A stretch of DNA of 64,000 bases from positions 322,489,294 to 322,553,293 of the forward strand of contig NC_053037.3 of assembly GCF_002575655.3 (NCBI RefSeq), read 5' to 3'. Positions 35,567 to 45,899 of the stretch are shown here, one piece after another. Each line of letters starts with the position of its first letter. Position 1 is the stretch's first letter. Source of the stretch: Aegilops tauschii subsp. strangulata. Lineage: Eukaryota; Streptophyta; Magnoliopsida; Poales; Poaceae. Made by a program: the position numbers and the translations under genes. Under the pieces are notes generated by a model that was given only the letters and a program-made list of their open reading frames with translations, was not told the DNA's origin and did no database searches.

Positions 35567-35841
35567 GTATGTTTGGTTTGTGCCCAAGGTTGCCCCATCA
35601 AAGAATTGGGTAGCCAATATTTTGGTTGAGGTTTTGGTTGCCCATGATTTGGCCGACATCGGCAAGAAAAATGAACTAGAGTTGGCTAGAGTTCATTGGC
35701 ATGCCAAAAAAATGGCAACCATCCATTTTTGGGTCATGACCAACACCTCAAAAAAAATGGCAACCATCCAAACAAAGACCAATCTTTGGGTCATGACCAA
35801 AATTTTGGTAAGGTGCACTTTGGCCACAATCCAAACACACC
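35567..35841. mobile_element. MITE with gtatgtttggtttgtg-type terminal repeats
   Basis: The left end gtatgtttggtttgtgcccaa and the right end, read as its complement gtgtgtttggattgtggcca, are imperfect inverted repeats. Two internal copies of caaaaaaaatggcaaccatcc lie at 35706-35730 and 35750-35770. It has no coding capacity. A target duplication is not clear. Confidence 0.6.
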
Positions 35842-36273
35842 CCAACACCCGGCTCGTCGAGGATGCACGGGGTGCCGGGATGCGTCTGCGGAGTGGTGTA
35901 GCGCGGCCAACTGCATCCTCAGGACCTGAGACCATGCCGAGTCGTCTTGCTTTTTCAATGACATGCGTCAATCGCATGTGAGCAAAGGGCATCTCCAACG
36001 TTGCCACGACCGCAGCTGACTACCCTGGCACACCAAAAACCCTCGTCCCTCGTGTCGTCGGGTGGTGCGTTCCCAGCTGGCGCCAGCTGCCCGCATTCAT
36101 GTCGTCCGTCCGTATGCCGTCGTTAAGAGGCTCGGTGCCTGAGGAACCAACTCCGGCGACTTAATGACGCACCAGGACGCTTGGCCTCACCGGAATGCGC
36201 TAGTTAAAGCGGCAACGCCCAGCTAACCTCCACACCATAGCGCATCGTCCTCCTACTTGGCACCACATCCGCC

Positions 36274-36730
36274 ATGACCGCAAGCGCGAACGCTCTGCGG
36301 GAGAGCTTGTCTTTGGGGATGGAACTCGAGGTCGCCGCCCTCGCTCAAGTCGCCGCACAAGCGGTGGCCACGCTGGCGGCCAACGACGAGAGCACCATCA
36401 GCCATGCGTCCTACTAGCCACCGTCCAACGTCCGGCACCGCCGAGGTCGGGGACTCCTCCGAGGTGAGTAGGGCATGGGAGGCGGCAGGGCATGGTGTGC
36501 CAACTGGCCGGTCCGTCTCCCATGTTCTACTTTTCCTCGCCGGAGACCGCACCTTCACTTCACGGGTCTTCAACCCCGCCCCCGTACATGGAGATCGCAG
36601 ATGGAGGACGCCGGTCGCCGCCGTAGAATAGGTTTAGGGTCGGGTTTATTTTATTTTCATGTCCTATAAAAGTTCGAAATGTAATGAAAATCTGCCGTCT
36701 TTGCATTAATCTCGGCCGGTGTATATGAAC
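36274..36730 (+). other. Gene-like fragment of unknown origin
   Basis: A GC-rich open segment, ATG at 36274 to TAG at 36418 (48 residues, MTASANALRESLSLGMELEV then Ala-rich), is followed by more GC-rich text. A tail that looks like a plant 3' untranslated region follows (ttcatgtcctataaaagttcgaaatgtaatg near 36656). It may be the end of a captured gene. I recognise no domain, and it could be fortuitous. Confidence 0.3.
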
Positions 36731-36761
36731 TTTCACAATAATATAGTATAGCGTAGGAGTA

Positions 36762-36848
36762 CTAGCAAGATGCCCGTGCGTTGCACGGAAGATCAAGATC
36801 TTGTGGGAGAAAAGGATGAACGAGGGAAGGCCTTATCTGCAAATGCAT
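36762..36848. mobile_element. Deleted copy of the MITE at 29137
   Basis: It begins ctagcaagatgcccgtgcg after a TA (36760-36761) and follows the left arm of the 29137 element to about 36848. An internal 27-bp deletion has occurred and the other arm is missing. Confidence 0.75.
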
Positions 36849-37204
36849 ATTCACGCATTTCACATTTTTCTACATCTACAGGAACCTACGAAAGGGTTAA
36901 CGTAAATTGCCTCTCTCTCTCCTCCCCTGATTTTCATGGTGGTGGGGCCCTCCCTCCCCCCAATCTACAAGCAACAGCTCACACGTTTCACATTATGTTA
37001 ATTACGTAACTGGGAGTACGTAGGTGTAGCATTACTCGTCCTAAAAAACCCAACTAAGCCAACCTCCCAGCATATCGCGCGGGAAAAGACCCGGACGTGT
37101 CGTTTTAGTCCGGATTACCGGATTACTAGTAGTAGTATCGATGGATTGCGCGAAGCAACAAGTTTTTTTCTGAGGGGGCGAAGCACCTAGTTTAAAAGGA
37201 AAAA

Positions 37205-37500
37205 AGGCGGTACACTCACAACACCCCTGTCGCGGTCGCATTGCACCCCACACACGGTTGGTCCTGCACACGGCTCACGCAAACGGAACGCGCTTCGGCT
37301 TGCCTCTTCACTGACACGTGGGACTGCACTTGGAGAAACCGACCATGCGCCAAACTCCCCCCGCCCACCGCGCGAAAATCCTCCCCCCCACCCAAAAATT
37401 CCCCCCAAATCCTAGATTCAACCGCCCTTCGGCCAACTAGCCAATAATATTCCCCAAACCCCCTCCCCCCGTCCCCCTCCACTCCATTCGCTCCGCCAAA
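37205..37500 (+). promoter_or_regulatory. Promoter-like module upstream of the TNP2-type gene
   Basis: The segment (gtcgcggtcgca, ctgcacacggctc, cactgacacgtggga, cacgcgc and C-rich text) is shared in order with 32110-32300 and 33540-33700. It lies directly upstream of a GC-rich leader at 37500. A promoter role is inferred from position and repetition. Confidence 0.4.
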
Positions 37501-37515
37501 GCCGCCCTCCCTGCC

Positions 37516-37767
37516 ATGCCGATACGTCGGCGTCGCGGTTCGTCGAGGGGACGCATGGTGATCCTCTCGCTCCCACAGTATGCTCTCGTAGACTGTCGTC
37601 CTCTAGCCGCGCCGCCACCGCTGGCGACGTTCTTGTGGAGGCGCACGGCGGTCAGCGCCGCCACCGCTGGCGACGTTCGTGTGGAGACGCACGGCGGTCA
37701 GCTTCTCCGACGGTACGCGCATTCTAGACTGAGGCCCCGTGCATGTTGGTGTAGCGCTGAATGTTAG
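37516..37767 (+). other. GC-rich leader with a 46-bp tandem duplication, possible first exon of the transposase gene
   Basis: An open frame of 83 codons starts at ATG 37516. It contains two 46-bp units, 37611-37656 and 37657-37702 (gccgccaccgctggcgacg...), differing at two positions. A GC-rich leader followed by an AT-rich intron-like stretch ending in cag at 38257 fits a 5' exon of the TNP2-type gene. No family similarity is recognised in the encoded text. Confidence 0.4.
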
Positions 37768-38257
37768 CTAATAGACGCTATTAATCTCACTGTTTGCCGA
37801 AGTAGTTTACAGTCAATATGCTCTGCTTAAGAAGCTTCCTTGCCCTGTTCTGCACTCAATCTGCTTAGCTGAGATGTCATGCCAGGGCCGATTAGTTGCT
37901 AAAATATCCTGCCATATATTTATTGTGACGTAGATTGCCATGGTCTAGTAGCCAATCTGTTAGGTGAAATAGCTCTACACCATTTTATACTCGATCTTTG
38001 TTGCTGCGATGGCCTTCGATGGTTTGATGGTTGTGTGCTCGTCCTCATTGACTGCTGAAACAGCCTGCCATAATTTAGCACTCAAATCTGTTTGCTGAAT
38101 TAGCTTTACATATATTTCGTTACTTAGATCTGCTCGTCCATATATCTTGCCATAGCTTTAGACATCGACCTAGGTATTTTCTTCTGGACTTCATAAAAAA
38201 AGCATATATGTTTTTCCTGTAATATCTAGTAGAAGAACTAATTTGTATGTCTAACAG
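37768..38257 (+). other. AT-rich intron-like segment before TNP2 exon
   Basis: It has no ORF and ends tatgtctaacag at 38257, a good splice acceptor immediately before the ATG of the transposase frame. Repeats of the kind tctgtttgctgaa..agctttacacat recur at about 37850, 37960 and 38090. Confidence 0.45.
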
Positions 38258-41200
38258 ATGGACAAGACTTGGATAACTTCTGCTCAAAGAATCTCCGCTG
38301 CATATGTCGAGGGGGTTGAAAACTTCATGAACTTTATCAGAGCTGAGTACGGTGGTCCGAAATCAGATGTGCTCTGCCCGTGTAGCAGTTGTATGAATTC
38401 AGTTACAAGACCCCAGTCAACTGTGCAAAATCATCTACACTTGTATGGGATGTCGGTTACACATACTAGGTGGGTTCATCATGGTGAAGCTGTGAACGTC
38501 AATGTTATTGACTACGTGGAAGCAGCAGATCACCATTTTGATCTGCCTGATGCTCAGGTGGAAGAGGAGGAGGAGGAGGTGGTGGCGGAGCCAGTGAATT
38601 TGACCAACATTGAAACAATGCTATGAAATGCTCGTGCATTTCGTGAACTTTCACCTACAGAAGAAAAACGGTGGGCCCGCATGTTGGAACAATGCAACAT
38701 GGCTGTCACCCCAGGAAATAAGCTGTCAGTATTCTCAGCTATGGTCACCTTTCTTCAGGTGAAGACATCTGAGCGGATGACCAACAAATCATTCGATGCG
38801 ATGTTGGCTGCTTTCCGCAAAGCTTTCCCAGATGCGTCTGAGCTGCCACACACCTACTGTAAAATGAAGACCTTCCTTCGTGCAGTTGGAATTGGATATG
38901 ATATGATCCATGTTTGTAAGAATAATTGTGTTCTGTTCCGGAAGGATTATGCCAACTTAAGTGAATGCCCAAAATGCAAATCATCAAGATGGAAAGATAG
39001 CGATGCTGTGAAGAGGATTCCTCATAATGTTCTAAGACATTTTCCAATTACAACAAGATTGCAGAGGCTGCTTCATGATGCTGAAACAAGAGAGGATGTA
39101 CTGTGGCATTCTAGGAACCAGGATTTCAGAGATCAGAATGTAATGAGCCATCCATCACATGGTAGTGAGTGGAAAAGCTTCAATCAGAAGCACAAAACGT
39201 TTGCTGCTGACCCGAGAAACATTAGACTTGGCTTAGCTTCAGATGGATTTAACCCATTTGGCCACGAGAGCGCCACATATAGCATGTGGCCAGTGCTTGT
39301 TATCCCTTACAACATGCCTCCAAATGTCTGCACCAAAGAATCAAACTACATGATGGCCTTGCTCATCCCAGGTCCAAAAAGTCCTGGAAAGGATTTTGAT
39401 TTGTTCATGGAGGCTCTTGTGGAGGAACTTCAACAGCTATGGAGGGGTGTTCTCACTCGAGACCTATATAGCAGCCCACCAGCTGATTTCTTTCTGTGTG
39501 CTGTTATAATTTGGTGCATCCATGATTATCCGGCTTTGGGCACTATGTCAGGGCGAACGACACATGGTTACAATGCATGTGTTCGCTGTGACAGGAATCC
39601 GCTGTCATACGCAATACTTAGCAAGATCTGTTACATTGGACACTGTTGTTTCCTTGCCAAGGACAAGTCGCATCCTAGAAAATACCGAAGACATGTGTTC
39701 AATGCAAAGCATGAAAACCGTGATGCGCCAAAGAGGCTCACGGCCAATGAGTTGCAAGTGGAATTAGAGAAGGTCAGGCATATTACACCAGGAAACCATC
39801 CTGATAATGGTAGTGGGAAAAGGAAGCGTGGCAGGGCAGAAGAGAGATTATTGTTTACCCGCAGGTCCACTTTGTGGGACTTGGAGTATTGGAAAGATTT
39901 GGATCTGCGGCATAATCCTGATGTGATGCACATCAAGAAAAATATATGTGACAGCATTATCAGCACACTTCTTAATATTGAAGGCAAGACAAAAGATACC
40001 TTAAAATCTAGGATTGATTTGACACACCTGGGTATCAGAAAGGATTTGCTGATGCAAGATGAAGGAAAACCACGGGATATGGCATCAGCTGTGTACGTCT
40101 TGGACAAGGTAAAAAGAAAAGAATTATGCAAGATCCTGTCACGTGTGAGATTCCCACATGGATTTGCTTCCAACCCGGAAAGGAGAGTCAGTGCAGATGG
40201 AGACAAGGTACAAGGGTTGAAAACTCATGACTGCCATGTCCTACTTCAAAGGGTTTTACCTGTTATCCATAGAGGATTGGGCCGCCCTGACTTATACAGA
40301 GCAGTTGCAGAGTTGGGACAATTCTTCAGGGAACTCTACAGTAGAAATATCAGGATAGATGCTTTGGAGCGTCTTAGAGACAAGATACCAACTATCCTAT
40401 GCGACCTTGAGAAGATATATCCTCCAGCCTTCTTTGATGTGATGGTGCATTTGGTTGTTCATCTACCTGATGAGGCACTACTTAGAGGTCCAGTCCAGTA
40501 TGGCTGGATGTACCCTATTAAAAAGCGGCTAGGCACTTTCAAGGGCTATGTTAGGAACAGAGCTAGACCCGAGGGTTCCATTGCAGAGGCCTACATTGCT
40601 ACAAAAGCGTTTACATTCTGCTCAAAATACATTGAAACAGCTGATCAGCTTAGCAAAGATGTGGATGAAGACAATCCTGGGCTCAATGTTTTCGATTATT
40701 CTGTTCGAGTTACAGGGAAGAGTCGAGAAGAGGACAAACCTAAAGATTTGGACAAAATGGTTTGGTATGTGTTGAATAACTGTCCTGAGATACTACCTTA
40801 TATCAAGTAAGTGCTAAATACTGTAGCTTATACATCGTAATCTACTAAACTTGCAGCACATTCTTATATATTTAGATGTTTGATGCGATCACTATGTTGT
40901 GCAACATCTACAAAAAGGATTTACTGCCGCAAAATCCAAGAAACATTGACAAACTAGTTATGGAAGGATTTGCGAAATGGTTCAAGAGCCATGTAAGCTT
41001 TTGAATTGCACTGTCAGTTTTTTTAATATATTGAGTACATAAGATGATCAGCTTGTCTATTTTCTAACCATAGGTTAAGAAGATGCGGGAGGATGGGCAG
41101 GCAGTTGATGATGCCCTTTACTCACTAGCAATGGGTCCTGATACTCGGGTAAGACATTATGAATCTTGCGTTGTTGGAGATGTGCGCTACAACACCCTTG

Positions 41201-41745
41201 CACGAGACGAAGGCAGGAATACACAAAACAGTGCCATCATGAGTACGGATACGTATGACAAAGAGACAACTGAAATGTATGCTAACGTAACAGACATTGT
41301 TCAGTTGCAGTATATCTCCAGTTTCGAGGATCATCGGTGTTTGGTTCTCTTGTGCTGTCGTTGGTATAACCAGTTTTCCAGGATCGCAAAACCCAGAGCT
41401 GATGATTATTTCAAATCCATCAATGTCAAGGCGGCGTACCAGACCAACGAGCCTTTTATTTTGGCAAATCAAGCAACACAAATATTTTTCATGGAAGACA
41501 CATTTGCACGTAGCGATGACTGGAGAGTAGTGCAAAGGTTTGAGCAGAGGAATTCGTTTAATGAAGTTGCACAACAAGATGATGCTTACACTGCTCCTGA
41601 TGTACAAGATAACACAGATGTTCCTAATATCTTTGAGAACCATCACGTCAATGACGCCGGCGAAAAGATTGCCTGTCGTGCTGTGGACATACAAGAGTTG
41701 ATCAAGAAGAAGCCAACGTTCGAGGACGTTGAGGACGAAGAATAA
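38258..41745 (+). pseudogene. TNP2-type CACTA transposase gene, one nonsense codon
   Basis: The main frame 38258-40810 has 850 codons. Residues 1-80 are the transposase-associated domain (MDKTWITSAQRISAAYVEGV, then CPCSSC), which probably binds DNA. A Cys-rich stretch (CKNNCVLF, CPKCKSSRWKD) follows. The TNP2/Transposase_21 catalytic region runs from about residue 320 (LGLASDGFNPFG, MALLIPGPKSPGKDFD, IHDYPALGTMSGR). The DUF4218-type region is about residues 665-790 (YGWMYPIKKRLGTFKGYVRN). A TGA at 38624-38626 interrupts the frame where CGA is expected, and reading continues in frame. Later exons are about 40877-40994 and 41075-41745 (DUF4216-like VLLCCRWYNQ, ANQATQIFFMED; donor CAT|GTAAGC, acceptor accatag). 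The splice at 40808 does not keep frame by eye. Confidence 0.9.
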
Positions 41746-42285
41746 GATGACACCATGGGGAATTACAATTCAGACTGATACACATGGCGAAGATGTTGAC
41801 GCTGCTGTTGCGGATGATTATTACATTGCTTTTGTCGTATTTGCCTATCAGAAGACGTTTTTTATCTACTATGTGAAATTGTGTTTGCTATGACAACTGA
41901 AACCTAATGAACATGTTGTTTAGTATTTTCCTGTGAGAACATCACTTGTTATGTATGCTGATTTGTGTTTGGTGATTGTATGACGACTAAAACATGATGA
42001 CATTGTTGTTTAGTTGTACTCATATTTGGCTGTGAAACTTGAATTTGATGACATAGTTTGCTGTTGGAATGCAATTTGCTCGACGTCTTTGAATGAGAAC
42101 AAAGCTGACCCGACAGGTCCTCTGCTAATTTATTTATTTATTACCAAAAGGGCCTCTACTATTTATTTATTTATGAGCAAAAGGGGATACCCCCTGATTT
42201 CCGTTAATAGAAATCATTAGATGTTCACAACACTACGCCCAGCCTACTACACATGTTTCATTCATTACTAGTTTCAGCAAGGTGC
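41746..42285. other. Spacer between convergent TNP2-type and GRF ORFs
   Basis: AT-rich 3' flanking DNA with repeated words (atgacaactgaaacctaatgaacatgttgtttag near 41891 and a similar copy near 41978; tatttatttattaccaaaagggcctctac then a second similar copy). It probably holds the 3' ends of both genes. Confidence 0.5.
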
Positions 42286-43047
42286 TCATGTCATAGCCAC
42301 TGAATACATCACGAGTGCTACATACACTTCAAATAAAGAGACAATCATCCTACTGAGCACATCGATTTTGCCCATTATCTTCACAAGCTCTTTCATCTCC
42401 TCATTGTTGTCAAGGCCGTTCAGCAGCTGTTGCTTGGCCATGATCAGAGGAACTGCATCTTTAACTTTCTGCTCTGCATCTTCCTCTTTTGTCGTTCCTT
42501 CAGTTACTTGTCCAACACCCCAACCTGCTGGTATTGGGATTCCTCGGCTAACCAAATAATCAGCGTAGTTGCACTCCCCCACATCAGCAACTTCCCAGAA
42601 ATACAAATCACACGAATCTTCCCTTTTCTACACGAATCAAATTGGAAGATCATCAACCAAACTATTAAAAAAATCAGCAACTGAAAGCAGCAGAACAACA
42701 CTTGAACATATTATTACCCCATGATTTGGGCATTTGTAGAAGACTCGGCCAGGGTTGAGGATTGTGGTTGAGACACGACGGATGACTCTGCGTGATTTGC
42801 AGCTGTGGCACCACACCAACGGCAGCGGGTTGCGATGAGCAACCGGCTGCGGTGCGCGTGCCGGTGGGGGTGTGATGAGACCCACAAGCGATGGTATGGG
42901 TGGCGACTTGGCGCATATTTGGTTGTTGCCTGCTGAAGAGGAGGTGGACGAGCAGCCAGCGGACATGGTTGCTGCGGCTAGAGCTTCTGATGCTAGGCAG
43001 AGTAAGTAGAGAAGAGGAGAAGCGAATGTTGCATATGTCAGTTTCAT
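42286..43047 (-). CDS. Two-exon GRF-type zinc-finger protein ORF
   Basis: Exon 1 is 43047-42718 (ATG, 110 codons) and exon 2 is 42627-42286 (113 codons plus stop). The intron has donor GGG|GTAATA and acceptor cgtgtag, both in phase 0, so the 223-residue frame is preserved. The splice rebuilds a GRF zinc finger: CHSCKSRR, NPGRVFYKCPNHG at the exon end, then SCDLYFWE in exon 2. The C-terminus is helical, probably coiled coil (AEQKVKDAVPLIMAKQQLLN, MKELVKIMGKIDVLSRMIVS). The first 25 residues are hydrophobic (FASPLLYLLCLASEALAA), but an internal Met at residue 28 is an alternative start. GRF fingers bind single-stranded nucleic acid in other proteins. Here it is a small stand-alone protein inside the CACTA element, convergent with the transposase gene. 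Confidence 0.8.
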
Positions 43048-43189
43048 TACTTGCAGAGTAGCATAGCACCATATATAGTCATAGTCTAGGTTTGGATTTG
43101 AACCAGCTACAGGAGCACATCTCTCTTTTTTCTAAAACTCAGAAACGTCTCTTTACTGGTCACTAGCTTGTTCTGTACGCCTTCTCAAG

Positions 43190-45800
43190 TCTTTGATTCC
43201 TCCACCTGACATCTGGGACCCACCGGAAGGGTCTCTGTATTTCGCAAAAAACGTGCCCCCCGCTGACAGGTCGGACCCACCAGCTATCTTCGCACGCAAG
43301 GAAGTGCCTCCTTATTACGCACAAAAAAATGAATACTCCCCCTGCCAGCTAGAACCCAGCATCCTGGGAGGCTGACTTGTGGGCCTACAAAGTTGACGGG
43401 GACGGAGGTCTTTGTCAACTTAGTCAATATGAATGATTCTAGCTCCAGTTATCGTACGATGTTCATCCAACGGCAGCAGTGCTTCTTCAACCTCTGGTCT
43501 TCTTGCTCTAGCCGCCCAAACCAGCGCCGGTCGTGCCGCGTGCTCCTGCCTCCCGTGGCCGGCTGTGATGCCGCGGAGGCCTCACCGCCCCCTACTACTC
43601 CCACCGCTCTCCAGGCCATCCCTCTACTCACCCACACCCCCTGTTATTCTACGGCGACGGCAGCCTCACACCACAGTCGAACCAGTGAACCCTCGTACTC
43701 CTCTCCGCGTGGGCATCCACTGCCGCGTCTTCCCCAACTCCGGTCGTCCCCTTCCTAGGCCTCACCGTCGTCCACCGCCTCGGTGCTCTCGGCGCGGCGT
43801 GGTCAATGTGGTCAACGACCGACTTCTTTCGGAAGAGTACTGTACGTGGAGAGGCTGACAGCTGGGTCCACGGCCGCAGCTGGGTCCACGGCCACATCCC
43901 AGTTTTTCTGTGATTTGCCAAGTAAGTCGCTTTGTCAGGCCTGTTGGGCTGCAAATCATTTAGGACGAGGAGAGCTTCATTCGGCTGGCCGAGAAAATGG
44001 CCTATCAGTAATGAGAAATGGGCTGTACATTTTTAAAACACATCAAACCGGCAATTAGTTTCAAATTTCTTTTTATCATTTTGAGATTTTAAATTGCATT
44101 AATTTTTATGCGTGGACAATTTGTTGGATTTTATATTGATATACATTTATTTTTAAAATCAGTTTGAATGTCACTCGAAATTTCGGGATTAAAAACAGTT
44201 CGGACCGCACCGAAATATGCAAAATTTCGTATAATTTTTTAACCGTGGCCACAATATGGGCTGTAATGCTAACAAAAAGAATATGGGCTCCAAAAAAAAC
44301 CTTAAGAATTAGCAAATGGGCTGTAAATTATTAGAAATAATGGCAGATGGGTTGTATGCTATTTTCCACAGATTTGAGGCTTTCCTTAGAAAAAGGTTGA
44401 CGCACAAGCAGTGACTGTTGGATGTCCATCCAACGGCCGTCGTGCTTCTTCAATCTCTGCTCTTCCTGCTCCAGCCGCTCAAACAAGTGTCGGCGGGACT
44501 GCCTGCTCCCTCCTCCCTGCGGCCGGCTGTGCTGCCGCGCAGGCCTCACCGCCCCACCGTACTCCCATCGCTGGCCTAGCCATACCTCTACTCACCCACA
44601 CCTATTGTTATTCTCCAGCGACGGCAGACGAACCAGTAAACCCTCGTACAGTCGTACTCCCCTCCGCGTGGGAAACAACTGCCGACTCTTCCCTGCCTCC
44701 GTGTCGTTCCCTTCCTAGGCCTCGCCGTCATCCATCGCCCTGGTGCTCTCGGCGCGACGTGGTCAACGTGGTCAAGGAATGACTTCCATCGGAAGAGTAC
44801 TGTACGTGGAGAGGCTGACAGCTGGGTCCACGGCAGCCGCAAGGAAATGCCTCCTTATTACGTGGAAAATAATTATTCCTCCACCTCACAGCAGGGACCC
44901 ACCGGACGGGCCACCGTATTTGGCAAAAAACGTTTCCCCCTGACTGTTGGGACCCACCGGACGGGCCAACATATTTCGCGAAAAAAAATGTTCCCCCCGC
45001 TGTCAGCTCGGCCCCACCGGAGGTGCCTCCTTATTACGCACAAAAAAAAGAAATACTCCCCTTGCTAGTTGGGGCCCACCTTGGTGGGAGGCTGACTTGT
45101 GGGCCTACTAAGTTGACGGGGATGGAGTGCTTTGTCAACTTAGTCAATATGAACGATTCTAGCTCCAGTAACCGTACGATGTCCATCCAACGGCCGTAGT
45201 GCTTCTTCAACCTCTGGTCTTCTTGCTCCAGCCGCCCAAAGCAGCGCCTGTCGTGCCGCACGCTCCTGCCTCCCGTGGCCGGCTGTGCTGCCGTGGAGGC
45301 GTCATCGCCCCTACTATTCCCACTGCTGGCCAGGCCCTGCGGCGACGGCAGCCTCACACCGCAGTCGAACCAGTGAACCCTCGTACTCCTCTCCGCGCGG
45401 GCTTCCACTGCCGCGTCTTCCCCGGCTCCACGTCGTCCCCTTCCTAGGCCTCGCTGTCGTCCACCGCCCTGGTGCTCTCGGCGCGGCGTGGTCAACGTGG
45501 TCAAGGAACGGCTTCCATCGGATGTGGACTGTACGTGGAGAGGCTGACAGCTGGGTCCACGGCCGCAGCAAGGAAGTGCCTCCTTATTACGCGCAATATA
45601 ATTATTCCTCCACCTGACAGCAGGGACCCACCGGACGGGCCACCGTATTTCACGAAAAAAAGTTTCCCCCTGACTGTTGGGACCCACCAGCTACATCTTC
45701 GCACGAAAGGAAGTGCATCCGGGCAAAAAAATGATTCGCCCCCTGACTGCTGGGACCCACCAGCTACATCTTCGCACACAAGGAAGTGCCTCACAGTCGG
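43190..45800. repeat. Three-fold tandem long repeat, right interior of CACTA
   Basis: Three GC-rich blocks (about 43438-43880, 44405-44835, 45175-45575) share long text, for example gtgcttcttcaacctctgg, ccaacggc and gtacgtggagaggctgacagctgg. They alternate with short modules: ccgtatttcgcaaaaaa with gggacccaccgga (43205, 44895, 44950, 45625, 45680, 45755), and gtgcctccttattacg (43305, 44850, 45025, 45576). An AT-rich spacer lies at 43900-44395 and carries aatgggctgta words. ORFs here run through the repeats in both directions and are not believable genes. Confidence 0.85.
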
Positions 45801-45899
45801 GACCCACCTGGTCGAAGCGTACGTAGCATTGCCATTCTGGTCGCGAACGTGTACGTACATACTGGTCGATGTAGAGGCGCACACGTGTCGTAGTAGAGG

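Larger units (their letters stand above)
33395..36270. other. Gene-free CACTA interior with several MITE-like insertions
   Basis: Apart from the MITE-like features listed separately I see no coding sequence. Short overlapping ORFs at 35039-35613 occur on both strands and look fortuitous. Stowaway-like words (gagggagta) occur at 33742, 34263 and 34582. Confidence 0.4.

Noticed and set aside
39631..40206. 191-codon minus-strand ORF and a similar one at 41125-41694
   Set aside because: They are antisense shadows of the well-supported transposase exons.
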